This document shows, in pieces, positions 7,462-16,196 of a stretch of 24,782 nucleotides of DNA; position 1 is the stretch's first letter; every line of letters begins with the position of its first letter. The position numbers were made by a program, and so were the translations under genes. The notes under the pieces were generated by a model that was not told where the DNA came from, searched no databases, and saw only the letters and a list, made by a program, of their open reading frames with translations. This DNA comes from Alphaproteobacteria bacterium. Lineage in GTDB: Bacteria > Pseudomonadota > Alphaproteobacteria > Rhizobiales > Aestuariivirgaceae. The DNA is taken from assembly GCA_020441605.1 (NCBI GenBank), contig JAGRLX010000028.1, positions 1 to 24,782 of the forward strand. The letters run 5' to 3'.

Positions 7462-8255
7462 TGAAGCTCGCCGAAATTCAGAAGACCATGCAGGACGACA
7501 TTCTGGGTCAAAACCATGGCAGCGAATCCATGATAGCCGACCCGCCGCGCGGCACGCGCAGCCAAAGGCTCACCGTATACCGGAACGCCTATGTCCTCCG
7601 CCTGACCGAGTTCCTCAGCCACGATTACGAGAACCTCCGCCGCTATATGGGCGAGAGCCGCTTCAACCAGATGGCCCGCGCCTATGCTGCGGCTCATCCC
7701 TCCGACAATCCCAATGCTCGCTGGTTCTCCCGTCACCTGCCGGCCTTCCTGTCCGCCGCGGCACTCTATTCCCGCCATCCCGAACTGTCGGAACTGGCAG
7801 CGCTGGAACAGGCCCTGAACGACGTCTTCGACGCGTCGGACGCACCCGTCGTCAGCATGGCGCAGATCTCCGTCATCGATCCCGCAAGCTTCAGCGATGT
7901 GACGTTCACGCTCACACCGGCAGTAAGGCTTCTGTCGGCCACGACCAATGTATCCAGCCTCTGGTCCTGCCTAAAGTGCGAGGAGATGCCGCCGTGTGCG
8001 ATCGATCTGGATCACCCCAGCCGCCTGCTCGTCTGGCGCCAGGGTACGGGTTCGCGCTTTCGCATTCTGGGTGAAGAGGAGGCCATGGCCGTAGGCTGCC
8101 TCGCGGATGGCCTGACCTTCGGAGCGATCTGTGAGATGATTGCTGCCTTCGATGATCCAGATGGCGCGGCACTCCGGGCCGCCGGCTATCTGCGCGGCTG
8201 GCTGGAGGCGGAAATCATCTCCGATGTCGCTCTGGCCGAAGATCCCAGGAAGTAG
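7458..8255 (+). CDS. bufC: BufC-type partner protein (DUF2063/HvfC-like), putative DNA-binding domain annotation
   Basis: The 265-residue protein has an N-terminal helical DUF2063-like domain (about residues 1-95). It begins with KLAEIQKTMQDDIL and contains RLTVYRNAYVLRLTEFLSHDYENLRRYMG, a stretch typical of the HvfC/BufC family. A less conserved C-terminal part follows (about 120-255, containing SRLLVWRQG). In bufferin and related MNIO systems the partner is needed for maturation and is thought to present the precursor to the oxidase; the DNA-binding label in databases is probably misleading. The ATG at 7458 is preferred over the adjacent 7461 because GGAGG lies ten bases before it. The gene's last 70 bases are overlapped tail to tail by the Mrr-like gene. 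Confidence 0.87.
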   Translation: MMKLAEIQKTMQDDILGQNHGSESMIADPPRGTRSQRLTVYRNAYVLRLTEFLSHDYENLRRYMGESRFNQMARAYAAAHPSDNPNARWFSRHLPAFLSAAALYSRHPELSELAALEQALNDVFDASDAPVVSMAQISVIDPASFSDVTFTLTPAVRLLSATTNVSSLWSCLKCEEMPPCAIDLDHPSRLLVWRQGTGSRFRILGEEEAMAVGCLADGLTFGAICEMIAAFDDPDGAALRAAGYLRGWLEAEIISDVALAEDPRK

Positions 8256-8875
8256 CTGTCGTTCAGTTTCTTGACCTGGTAGGATTCGACGACGGTCACG
8301 CCGATGTTGTGGCGGATCATCAACTCCGCAAAGCGGGTCCCGTCGATGAGTACCACGCGGCGGGAGACCTGATCGCAGAATTCGATTGCACTGCTGGAAA
8401 AGTGGCTGGTTGTCACGAAAATGCCCTTGCCTGCCCGATGGGCATCGAGACTGCCTACAAAATCGCGCACCTCCGAAACCGGAACCACACTGCCCGGTTT
8501 GAGGCGTTTGGCCTGAAGATAGATGAGCTCCAGACCCAACTCATCCTGGGCGATCAATCCATCGACACCGCCGTCACCCGTGCCTCCCAACCGCCGGGCA
8601 AGATCGCGGCGGCGCGCGCCATAGCCGACCGCCAGTAGCACGTCGATGACCAGTTCCTCGAAGAACCCCGGCGATTGGGCATGGATGTGCGAGATGAGGT
8701 CCTGGACGAGGTCTTCATGAGCACGGCGAAGCGTGGCCAGGATGTCCGTCAGTGCCCGTTCGGTGCCCCGTGCGGTGGACCGTTCCCGCAGGTTCGCCGC
8801 TCGCACATCACGATCATCGCGCGGCCGCATGAGCCGCTCGTAGTCGGACAACATCTCCTCACCCCAGACCATCAT
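8186..8875 (-). CDS. Mrr-type restriction endonuclease, N-terminally shortened
   Basis: This 229-residue protein carries the Mrr catalytic domain (PD-(D/E)xK fold, about residues 60-212). It has SPGFFEELVIDVLLAVGYG, then GTGDGGVDGLI with D105, and LIYLQAKR with Q121 and K123 as the D...QxK active-site pattern. Full-length Mrr proteins are about 300 residues with a winged-helix Mrr_N domain. Here a short SDYERLMRP-like remnant is followed almost directly by the catalytic part, suggesting an internal deletion. The C-terminus runs about 17 residues past the usual KKLNDSYF-type end into antisense bufC sequence, so the original stop may be lost. No methylase gene is nearby, as expected for a type IV enzyme. 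No good ribosome site is seen. It may still be active as a nuclease or may be decaying. Confidence 0.75.
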   Translation of the reverse strand: MMVWGEEMLSDYERLMRPRDDRDVRAANLRERSTARGTERALTDILATLRRAHEDLVQDLISHIHAQSPGFFEELVIDVLLAVGYGARRRDLARRLGGTGDGGVDGLIAQDELGLELIYLQAKRLKPGSVVPVSEVRDFVGSLDAHRAGKGIFVTTSHFSSSAIEFCDQVSRRVVLIDGTRFAELMIRHNIGVTVVESYQVKKLNDSYFLGSSARATSEMISASSQPRR

Positions 8876-8972
8876 AACATTCGGTCCAGAGTACTATGGA
8901 TCCTCTTGAATTGCCGCTAAGGCAACTGGAAAATTCTTAACATCTTCCGTAAGGGAATTGACTCGAATCCGA

Positions 8973-10220
8973 TCAAGAATTGGCTTTGCTGATGAAGCAC
9001 TTGACACCATTGGACTTGAGCTTCGAGCAGGCGCTTCCGGCATCGCCCTGGTTATCGTAGCCAATCAGCCGGACGCGGTAGAACACGCCCTTTGTGCCGA
9101 GGTCGGCCCGCACCACCACAGGTTCCTTGTCGGCGAGCGCCTGATGGCGTGCCTTCATCTTTTTCCACACCGACCAGGCGGCATCCTCGCTCGTGGCCGA
9201 TGCGACCTGAACACTCCAACCGGTAAGCGTCGGGGCAGCGTCCGAAGCTGGTTCCGCAGCGGGAGCGCTCGCGGCGGTGGCCGTGGCATCCTGCTCGACC
9301 GGATATTCTTCGACCGCAATGACCTTTTCCGCCGGGGCGGCGCTGGCTATGCGCACGGCTCGCTCTTCTGCCGGAACCCGGTCGTCGATCTTCTTGCGCG
9401 TGACAGCCGCTTCCTCGACCTTCGGCTTTGGTTCCGGCGTCGCGAGCAACTCCGGTGCTGGCGCGGTGGCCTCCGGTAGCTTGGCGGTTGCAGCGATGGT
9501 GGCCGTGGCAATTTGATCGGCCGGCGCCGCGGCAGGGACGATTCGCGCGCCATTGAGAGCAGCAAGCCGCTTCAGCGCCGGGGCGTATTTGGCATTGACC
9601 GCCAGGGCCTTGGTCAGTGAATCCCGGGCGTTCTGCGGGCGGCGCAACTTTTCGAAAGTCACCGCTTCCGCATAATGCACCCGCGCCGGATCGGGATGGT
9701 TGAAACGGATCGCCTTGTCGAAATCCGCCAGAGCGAAGAGATATTGACCGCCCTCGCGCAGCAGGATGCCGCGGCTGAAATAGGCATGGGCGAATTGGCT
9801 GTCGAGGAACAGGGCCGAGGTGAAATCCTCAATGCCGCGCGAAGCCATGCCGAGCTTCTGATAAGACAGGCCACGATTGTACAACGCCAGCGCCCGCAGC
9901 TTTCCCGACATCGCATCGAGCCGAAGCGCTGCCGTGTAATCGTCGATGGCGCGGTCGTGCTGGTCGAGCCTCTGATAAGCCAGCCCGCGGTTGAGCAGCG
10001 CATTGGCCAGAACTTCCGGTTCGAGCGCCCGCGATTCGATCGCCTTGCTGTAGGCCGTAACGGCCGCAGGGGCATCGCCGCCCTGCAACGCCTTATAGGC
10101 CTGGGAAACCAGCTTGGAATTGGATGCGGGCGTGGCGGCCGCCGCCGAACCGGCTACAGCTGCGCTTGCAGCAAGGAACGCGGAACAGACAGACGCAAGA
10201 AGGACAGACCGGGTGCTCAT
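8973..10220 (-). CDS. Secreted tetratricopeptide-repeat protein with C-terminal SPOR domain
   Basis: A 415-residue exported protein. It has a signal peptide (about residues 1-29, STRSVLLASVCSAFLAAS then AAAA), followed by about five TPR units (about 33-215, e.g. ANALLNRGLAYQRLDQHDRAIDDYTAAL and ALYNRGLSYQKLG). Next comes an alanine/proline-rich linker (about 225-335). A SPOR domain ends the protein (about 337-415, GWSVQVASATSEDAAWSVWKKM to the end), the module that binds denuded peptidoglycan at septa. It is probably periplasmic and linked to cell-wall maintenance or division; no specific family name applies. The frame is open to an ATG at 10274, but only the ATG at 10220 gives a proper signal peptide. 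It is divergent from the cobalamin riboswitch. Confidence 0.88.
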   Translation of the reverse strand: MSTRSVLLASVCSAFLAASAAVAGSAAAATPASNSKLVSQAYKALQGGDAPAAVTAYSKAIESRALEPEVLANALLNRGLAYQRLDQHDRAIDDYTAALRLDAMSGKLRALALYNRGLSYQKLGMASRGIEDFTSALFLDSQFAHAYFSRGILLREGGQYLFALADFDKAIRFNHPDPARVHYAEAVTFEKLRRPQNARDSLTKALAVNAKYAPALKRLAALNGARIVPAAAPADQIATATIAATAKLPEATAPAPELLATPEPKPKVEEAAVTRKKIDDRVPAEERAVRIASAAPAEKVIAVEEYPVEQDATATAASAPAAEPASDAAPTLTGWSVQVASATSEDAAWSVWKKMKARHQALADKEPVVVRADLGTKGVFYRVRLIGYDNQGDAGSACSKLKSNGVKCFISKANS

Positions 10221-10332
10221 GACGCCCAATCTTCGTGGATTAGGGTTAAGAAGCGGTGGCCAAGAGATTGCCAAAGCCTTACCCAGCCCGAATTGCCGTG
10301 CCGTTTTTGGACAGTTTCCGGTCTCGATGGTG

Positions 10333-10362
10333 TTGACGTAACCCCCCCAGACCTGTGATAAG
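10333..10362 (+). promoter_or_regulatory. Candidate promoter of the cbtBA-cobWNO operon
   Basis: TTGACG (10333-10338), an 18-bp spacer and GATAAG (10357-10362, four of six consensus bases) place transcription start near 10369, right at the beginning of the riboswitch. Confidence 0.45.
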
Positions 10363-10367
10363 TGAAG

Positions 10368-10558
10368 TCGTGTGGTGCCCGATGCCGAACGGCAGACGGC
10401 CTAACAGGGAACACGGTGAGGACGACCCAATCGGGGCCAAATCCGTGGCTGCCCCCGCAACTGTGAGCGGCGAGGGTTCAGGCGATTTTGGCCACTGGGC
10501 AACCGGGAAGGCCGCCGGAACCTCGAGACCCGCAAGTCAGGAGACCTGCCACGCCAGA
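10368..10558 (+). promoter_or_regulatory. Cobalamin riboswitch
   Basis: A canonical adenosylcobalamin-type aptamer. In order it shows GGTGCCC, a GGCAGACGGCCTAACAGGGAA stretch, CGGTG (10414-10418), the core GCTGCCCCCGCAACTGT (10448-10464), a GCGGCGAGG helix, the GGCCACTGGG segment near 10490 and the B12 box AAGTCAGGAGACCTGCC (10534-10550). It precedes cobalt uptake and B12 synthesis genes and should shut them down when cobalamin is abundant. A 7-bp GCCGGGC/GCCCGGC hairpin with a 3-nt loop (10560-10576) follows. It lacks a T-run, so control may act on translation at the cbtB ribosome site (GGAGGG, 10592-10597). Aptamer ends are approximate. Confidence 0.96.
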
Positions 10559-10559
10559 A

Positions 10560-10576
10560 GCCGGGCTGCGCCCGGC
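10560..10576 (+). other. Hairpin after the riboswitch (possible expression platform)
   Basis: GCCGGGC and GCCCGGC form a seven-pair stem with loop TGC, two bases past the aptamer helix and 16 bases before the cbtB ribosome site. There is no U-tract, so intrinsic termination is unlikely; an anti-SD or transcript-folding role is inference. Confidence 0.4.
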
Positions 10577-10602
10577 ACCAAAGGGTCGCACGGAGGGTGT
10601 CC

Positions 10603-10776
10603 ATGACCACACGTACACACACTGTTTCCTTATCGCTATCGCAGCGGATCGCGGCAGGCCTAACCCTCATCTTCGTTGGGGCCACGCTGTTCTTCGCGGT
10701 CGGCCTGTCGAACATGGCGGTGGCTCACAATACGGCGCATGACACCCGCCACGCCATCGGCTTCCCCTGCCACTGA
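10603..10776 (+). CDS. cbtB: Cobalt transporter subunit CbtB
   Basis: CbtB is a small single-span membrane protein that works with CbtA in predicted cobalt uptake under B12-riboswitch control. The 57-residue protein has one hydrophobic segment (about residues 14-36, containing AAGLTLIFVGATLFFAVGLS). A histidine-containing tail, AHNTAHDTRHAIGFPCH, is typical of the family and a plausible cobalt ligand. GGAGGG six bases upstream fixes the start. cbtA follows 16 bases later. Confidence 0.92.
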   Translation: MTTRTHTVSLSLSQRIAAGLTLIFVGATLFFAVGLSNMAVAHNTAHDTRHAIGFPCH

Positions 10777-10792
10777 GCAGCGGCCTATCTTG

Positions 10793-11512
10793 ATGATCGG
10801 GCGAGTCCTTCTCGCCGCGCTCCTGGCTGGGATCGCGGCGGGATTGATCATGGGCGTCATCCAGCATGTGCGGCTGACCCCCCTCATTCTCGAAGCCGAG
10901 AGCTTTGAACAGGTCGCCACGGTCCATGACCATGGCACAGAAAGCGGCAGCACTGCCGACGGCGGTACCGCTGTTCCTCATGAGCATGAGGAAGGCTGGT
11001 CGCCTGCGGACGGGTGGCAGCGAACCCTGTCGACCACGGCGACCGCCGCCATGGCCGGCGCCGCCTTTGCAGCGCTGATGGCAGGGCTTTCGCTTGTCGG
11101 CGGCATTCCCATCACCCGTTCCAATGGTATCATCTGGGGGCTTTGCGGCTTTCTCTCCGTCACCGTGGCACCATCGGCGGGGCTTCCGCCAGAACTGCCT
11201 GGCATGCCGGCCGCCGATCTGCTGGCGCGGCAGGTTTGGTGGCTCGGTACCATTGCCGCCACCGGGGCTGGCATCTTTCTCATCGCCACCCGGCGTGAAA
11301 CCTGGGCCATGGCGCTGGCTGTCTTGCTGATCGGCCTGCCCCACGCGCTCGGCGCGCCGGCAGCGATCACCCACGAGAGCGCCGTGCCCGCCGCGCTTGC
11401 GGCCCGCTTTGCCGCCAATGCAATCGCCGCCAATGCGATCTTCTTTGCCTTGATCGGGCTGTTCCTCGGGATGGCCCTCAACCGCTATGCCGAGGACTTC
11501 CACGCAACATGA
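10793..11512 (+). CDS. cbtA: Cobalt transporter subunit CbtA
   Basis: CbtA is the multi-span partner of CbtB in a predicted cobalt importer. The 239-residue protein shows about five hydrophobic segments: the N-terminal IGRVLLAALLAGIAAGLIMG, one around residue 85-105, one around 110-125, one near 155-190, and the C-terminal ANAIFFALIGLFLGMALNRY. A histidine/acid-rich loop (VHDHGTE, PHEHEEGW, about residues 43-68) may bind metal. The frame is open upstream within cbtB, but the ATG at 10793 gives the family N-terminus. The ribosome site is weak, suggesting coupling to cbtB. The stop overlaps cobW (ATGA). Confidence 0.92.
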   Translation: MIGRVLLAALLAGIAAGLIMGVIQHVRLTPLILEAESFEQVATVHDHGTESGSTADGGTAVPHEHEEGWSPADGWQRTLSTTATAAMAGAAFAALMAGLSLVGGIPITRSNGIIWGLCGFLSVTVAPSAGLPPELPGMPAADLLARQVWWLGTIAATGAGIFLIATRRETWAMALAVLLIGLPHALGAPAAITHESAVPAALAARFAANAIAANAIFFALIGLFLGMALNRYAEDFHAT

Positions 11513-12546
11513 CCACCGAAAAAATTCCCGCCACCGTGATCACCGGCTTTCTCGGCGCGGGCAAGACCACGGTCATCCGCCATATGCTGGAGAATGCCAA
11601 GGGCCGTCGCATTGCCCTGGTCATCAACGAGTTCGGCGACGTCGGCGTCGACGGCGAAATACTCAAGGGATGTGGCGATGCCCTGTGTCGGGAAGACGAC
11701 GTGATCGAACTGGCCAATGGCTGCATCTGCTGCACCGTTGCCGACGATTTCGTGCCCACCATGAAGAAACTGCTGGACCGCCCCGACCCGCCCCAGCACA
11801 TCGTCATCGAGACGTCGGGCCTGGCGCTGCCGCAGCCCCTGGTCCGCGCCTTCAATTGGCCGGAGATCAAGGCGCGGGTCACTGTCGACGGCGTGGTGAC
11901 CGTGGTTGACGGCAAGGCCTTGGCTGAGGGCCGTTTTGCCGATGACGAGGGAGCGGTGCAGGCCCAACGGGAGGCCGATCCGAACGTCGATCACGAGAAC
12001 CCCATCGAGGAATTGTTCGAGGACCAGTTGAACTGCGCCGACATGGTGATCGTGAACAAGACCGATCTCCTCGAAGAAGACGAGCAGGCCAAAATCGTCG
12101 ACAACCTCCAAACGCGAACACGCCCGGGCGCCCACGTGATTCATACACGTCACGGAGAGGTCGATCTCGCCGTGCTTCTCGGTGTCGGCGCCTCCGCCGA
12201 AGATGACATGCACAACCGCTTGTCCCACCACGAGATGGAAGGCGAGGAACAGCACGATCACGATGATTTTGTCACCTTCATCGTGCCACTCGGCGAAATT
12301 GCCGATCGCGATGCCTTTCTGGCCCGGATCCAGACCACTATCGCGGAACATGACATTCTCCGCCTGAAGGGATTCACCGATCTCAAGGGCGTACCAGCCC
12401 GTCTGCTTGTGCAGGCGGTTGGACCGCGCCTCAACAGCTATTTCGACCGGCCCTGGCGGCCCGGCGAAACCCGTGCGACCGAACTCGTGGTGATCGGCGA
12501 AAAGCATATGGACCGAGCAGCCATCGAAGCCAGCCTCAGGGGCTGA
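11509..12546 (+). CDS. cobW: Cobalamin biosynthesis GTPase CobW
   Basis: CobW is a G3E-family GTPase thought to deliver Co2+ to the CobNST chelatase. The 345-residue protein has the P-loop GFLGAGKTT (13-21), the metal site GCICCT with C72, C74 and C75, ETSGL (101-105, Walker B/switch region) and NKTD (183-186, guanine specificity). A histidine/acid-rich linker (about 232-250, including HHEMEGEEQHDHDD) leads to a C-terminal CobW_C domain. It sits between cbtA and cobN with overlaps on both sides, which supports cobalt rather than zinc as its metal. Confidence 0.96.
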   Translation: MTTEKIPATVITGFLGAGKTTVIRHMLENAKGRRIALVINEFGDVGVDGEILKGCGDALCREDDVIELANGCICCTVADDFVPTMKKLLDRPDPPQHIVIETSGLALPQPLVRAFNWPEIKARVTVDGVVTVVDGKALAEGRFADDEGAVQAQREADPNVDHENPIEELFEDQLNCADMVIVNKTDLLEEDEQAKIVDNLQTRTRPGAHVIHTRHGEVDLAVLLGVGASAEDDMHNRLSHHEMEGEEQHDHDDFVTFIVPLGEIADRDAFLARIQTTIAEHDILRLKGFTDLKGVPARLLVQAVGPRLNSYFDRPWRPGETRATELVVIGEKHMDRAAIEASLRG

Positions 12547-15500
12547 TGCATCTTCTCGCCACCACCTCAGGCGTGATCGACGGCGCGGCAGAGGCCGTCG
12601 ACCTCGATCAAGCCCCCGCTGATATCGTTGTGCTGTCCGCGGCCGACAGCGAAATCGCCACGCTGGCCCGCGCCCATGATGGCCGTGGGGGCCTGTCGTT
12701 GCGCCTCGCCAACATTCTGCAACTGCAACATAATCTCTCGGTCGACATCTATCTTGAAAAGACCCTGGCCAAATCCCGCCTGATCGTCCTCAGACTGCTT
12801 GGCGGGGCATCCTATTGGACTTATGGTCTCGACCAGATCGAAGCGCTGGCGCGACAGGCGGGGATCGCGCTTGCCGTTCTGCCGGGCGATAGCCAGACCG
12901 ACCCCGGCCTTGCCGCCCGCTCCACCCTGCCGTCCCACCAGTGCGAGCGCTTGTGGCAATACCTGGTGATGGGTGGGGCGGAAAATGCCGACGCCTTCCT
13001 CGCCTACTGCGCCCACCTGCTCGACGGCGCTCCACCTCCCCAACCGGCGAAACCGCTGCCGCCCGCGGGCCTTTACTGCGATACCTCCGCCCCAGGACAA
13101 CGCGCCCTGGCCGCCATCGTCTTTTACCGATCTGTAGTGGAAGGGGTGCAGACCGCGCCGATCGATGCCCTCGTCGCGGCCTTGGCGCAGCGTGACATAG
13201 GCTGCAAGGCCATCTATGTGGCAAGCCTCAAGGACCTGGCCAGCGCCACCCTGATCGGCGAGGTGCTGGCGGGCAGCGCCCCATGTGTCATTATCAACGC
13301 CACCAGCTTCGCCGTGGCGTCCAGCGGCAGCGTCGACCCACTGGCGGCCTTTGATTGCCCGGTCCTGCAAGTGGTCCTCGCCGGCACCACCGAAGAAGGC
13401 TGGCAGGCTGGAACCCAGGGTCTTGGCGCCCGCGATCTCGCCATGAACGTCGTCCTGCCTGAACTCGATGGCCGCATTCTCGCCCGTGCCATCTCCTTCA
13501 AGGCCGAGCGGCAATGGCACGCCGCCACCCAATGCCGGACCGTAACCTACCGGGAGGTGCCCGACCGCGTCGAGTTCGCCGCCGACCTTGCCGCCAACTG
13601 GGCCAAGCTGCGGGCGACGGCCCCCTCGGAGCGCAAGGTGGCCATCATCCTCGCCAATTACCCCAACAAGGATGGCCGCATCGCCAATGGCGTGGGTTAC
13701 GATACGCCGGCCAGTACCGCTGTCATTCTCGAGGAGCTGAGATCCGCCGGCTATTCAGTCACGGGCCATTCGAACTCGGGCAACGATCTCATCACGGAAC
13801 TTCTGGCCGGAACCACCAACGCCGCCCGCCGCGCCGGGGGCAATCCTGCACTTCGTCTCGATACATATCTCCACCACTTCTCCACCCTGCCAATTGAAAT
13901 CCGTGCACAGATCATCGAGCGCTGGGGCGCACCCGAGCGCGATCCCTTCTTTGCCGATGGAGCATTTCATCTCCCGATCCGGCTCTATGGCCATGCCGCG
14001 GTCGCTATTCAGCCAGCGCGTGGCTACAATATCGATCCGAAATCGACCTATCACGATCCAGCCCTGGTGCCGCCCCATGGCTACCTCGCCTTCTATTTCT
14101 GGATCCGGCACACCTTCGCCGCCCATGCCATTATCCACAACGGCAAGCACGGCAACCTGGAATGGCTGCCGGGAAAGGCCACCGCCCTCAGCCGCAACTG
14201 CTACCCCGAAGTCACGCTGGGCCCCCTGCCGCATCTCTATCCCTTCATCGTGAATGATCCTGGCGAAGGAACCCAGGCCAAGCGCCGCGCCGGCGCGGTC
14301 ATCATCGACCACCTGACGCCACCACTGGCCCGCGCTGAGACCTACGGCCCTCTCAAGGATCTGGAGGCGCTGGTCGACGAATATTATCTCGCCTCGGGAC
14401 TTGACCGCCGCCGCATGGAGTCTCTCAAGCGCGACATCCTCGATCTGTCCCGGGCATCACGCCTCGACCTGGACGCAGGCTTCACCGGCGACACCGACGG
14501 CGATCTTCAGCGTCTCGACGCCTATCTCTGCGATCTGAAGGAGGCTCAGATCCGCGATGGCCTGCACATTCTCGGCGCATCCCCACAGGGCAGCCTCGAG
14601 ACAGCCCTTCTTGTGGCCCTGTCCAGGGTGCCACGCCGCCTCGGAGAAGGTGGCGACGATTCATTGATCCGTGCTCTGAGCAAAGACTTCGGGTTCATTG
14701 GCTTCGATCCCCTGTCCTGTGACATGGCCGAGCCGTGGCAGGGCCCACGGCCCAGGGCGCTTGCCGAAATCTGCAGTGATCCATGGCGGACCAATGGCGA
14801 TACGGTGGAACGGCTGGAGCTCTTTGCGGCAACATTTCAGGCCGCCGGCCTGGCATCGCAGGCTGTGATCGACGAGATCGAGACTCGCATCCGTCCTGCA
14901 CTGCAGGCCTGCGGCGAGAAAGAGATTGCCTCACTTCTGGCTGGGCTCGACGGCCGTGCCGTGACCCCTGGCCCCTCGGGTGCGCCAACCCGTGGCCGCA
15001 TTGATGTCCTTCCCACGGGGCGTAATTTCTACGCTCTGGACAATCGCACGCTGCCCACGCCAACTGCTTGGGCGCTCGGCCAGAAGTCGGCGGAATCTCT
15101 CCTCATACGACACTTTCAAGATCATGGGCAATATCCTGTTTCAATTGGACTTTCGGCCTGGGGTACATCCAACATGCGGACCGGTGGCGATGACATCGCC
15201 CAGGCCCTCGCCCTGATCGGAGCAAAGCCCGTCTGGGACCAGGCGAGTTGGCGTGTCACCGGTTTTGAGGTCATCCCTCTGGCCCGGCTCGGCCGTCCGC
15301 GCGTCGATGTGACACTCCGCATCTCCGGCTTCTTCCGCGATGCCTTCCCGGGCCAGATCGAACTGGTCGACCGGGCGATCCGCTCCATTGGCGCCCTGGA
15401 GGAGGACCCGCAGGACAACCCGATCGCCGCACGCATGCGCGAAGAACGTACCGCCCTCGAGACGTCCGGAATTGCCCCTGACGCGGCACGGGAGATTGCC

Positions 15501-16196
15501 GGATTCCGCATCTTTGGCTCGATGCCCGGCGCCTATGGTGCGGGCCTCCAGGCCCTTATCGACGAACGCCTGTGGGCCGAACGCGCCGACCTCGCGGCAG
15601 CCTATGTTGCCTGGGGTGCCTACGCCTACGGTGCCAGAGCCCAGGGCGTTAATGATCCGGAAGCCTTCGCCACGCGGCTCAAGCGCATTGAGGCCGTGGT
15701 ACACAACCAGGACAATCGGGAACATGACCTTCTCGACTCCGACGACTACTATCAGTTCGAGGGCGGCATGACGGTGGCCGTCGAACAGGCATCGGGCAGG
15801 CGGCCCGCGGTCTATCACAACGACCATTCCCGGCCAGAGCGCCCCATGATCCGCACGCTGGAGGAAGAGGTAGGCCGGGTGATGCGATCCCGCGTCGTCA
15901 ATCCGAAATGGATCGACGGCGTCAAACGTCACGGGTACAAGGGGGCCTTCGAGATCGCGGCCACCGTCGACTACATGTTCGCTTTTGCAGCCACGACGGG
16001 TGCCGTCCGCAGCCACCATTTCGATCTGGCCTTCGAAGCCTTCATCGGCGACGAAACGACCCGCCGGTTCATCGCCGCAAACAACGCCGAAGCTTTGCGC
16101 GAGATCGCTCGGCGCTTTGCCGAGGCGGCCGGCCGCGGCCTTTGGACACCGCGCCTCAATTCAGCCTATGATCTGCTCACGGAGTTATCACAATGA
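12546..16196 (+). CDS. cobN: Cobaltochelatase large subunit CobN
   Basis: CobN is the catalytic subunit that inserts Co2+ into hydrogenobyrinic a,c-diamide in the aerobic (late-insertion) pathway, using ATP hydrolysis by CobS and CobT. The protein is 1216 residues, close to the roughly 1275 of the well-studied enzyme. It is related to the magnesium chelatase subunit BchH. Conserved segments include LRLLGGASYW (about 79-88), ANYPNKDGRIANGVGYDTPAS (about 367-387), HNGKHGNLEWLPGK (about 531-544), NFYALDNRTLPT and QYPVSIGLSAWGTSNMRTGG near residues 822 and 865, and a C-terminal MFAFAATTGAVRSHHFD. It overlaps cobW by one base and cobO by four. cobS and cobT are not in the window and must be elsewhere. 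Confidence 0.97.
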   Translation: MHLLATTSGVIDGAAEAVDLDQAPADIVVLSAADSEIATLARAHDGRGGLSLRLANILQLQHNLSVDIYLEKTLAKSRLIVLRLLGGASYWTYGLDQIEALARQAGIALAVLPGDSQTDPGLAARSTLPSHQCERLWQYLVMGGAENADAFLAYCAHLLDGAPPPQPAKPLPPAGLYCDTSAPGQRALAAIVFYRSVVEGVQTAPIDALVAALAQRDIGCKAIYVASLKDLASATLIGEVLAGSAPCVIINATSFAVASSGSVDPLAAFDCPVLQVVLAGTTEEGWQAGTQGLGARDLAMNVVLPELDGRILARAISFKAERQWHAATQCRTVTYREVPDRVEFAADLAANWAKLRATAPSERKVAIILANYPNKDGRIANGVGYDTPASTAVILEELRSAGYSVTGHSNSGNDLITELLAGTTNAARRAGGNPALRLDTYLHHFSTLPIEIRAQIIERWGAPERDPFFADGAFHLPIRLYGHAAVAIQPARGYNIDPKSTYHDPALVPPHGYLAFYFWIRHTFAAHAIIHNGKHGNLEWLPGKATALSRNCYPEVTLGPLPHLYPFIVNDPGEGTQAKRRAGAVIIDHLTPPLARAETYGPLKDLEALVDEYYLASGLDRRRMESLKRDILDLSRASRLDLDAGFTGDTDGDLQRLDAYLCDLKEAQIRDGLHILGASPQGSLETALLVALSRVPRRLGEGGDDSLIRALSKDFGFIGFDPLSCDMAEPWQGPRPRALAEICSDPWRTNGDTVERLELFAATFQAAGLASQAVIDEIETRIRPALQACGEKEIASLLAGLDGRAVTPGPSGAPTRGRIDVLPTGRNFYALDNRTLPTPTAWALGQKSAESLLIRHFQDHGQYPVSIGLSAWGTSNMRTGGDDIAQALALIGAKPVWDQASWRVTGFEVIPLARLGRPRVDVTLRISGFFRDAFPGQIELVDRAIRSIGALEEDPQDNPIAARMREERTALETSGIAPDAAREIAGFRIFGSMPGAYGAGLQALIDERLWAERADLAAAYVAWGAYAYGARAQGVNDPEAFATRLKRIEAVVHNQDNREHDLLDSDDYYQFEGGMTVAVEQASGRRPAVYHNDHSRPERPMIRTLEEEVGRVMRSRVVNPKWIDGVKRHGYKGAFEIAATVDYMFAFAATTGAVRSHHFDLAFEAFIGDETTRRFIAANNAEALREIARRFAEAAGRGLWTPRLNSAYDLLTELSQ

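Noticed and set aside
8911..8925. TTGCC/GGCAA hairpin between the TPR-SPOR gene and the Mrr gene
   Set aside because: Only a five-pair stem and no T-run on either strand, so it is too weak to call a terminator.
10667..11503. 278-codon minus-strand frame opposite cbtBA
   Set aside because: It is antisense to CbtB and CbtA, which match known families and sit behind a riboswitch.
12567..13532. 321-codon minus-strand open frame inside cobN
   Set aside because: It is a shadow of cobN, with low-complexity composition and no recognisable domain.
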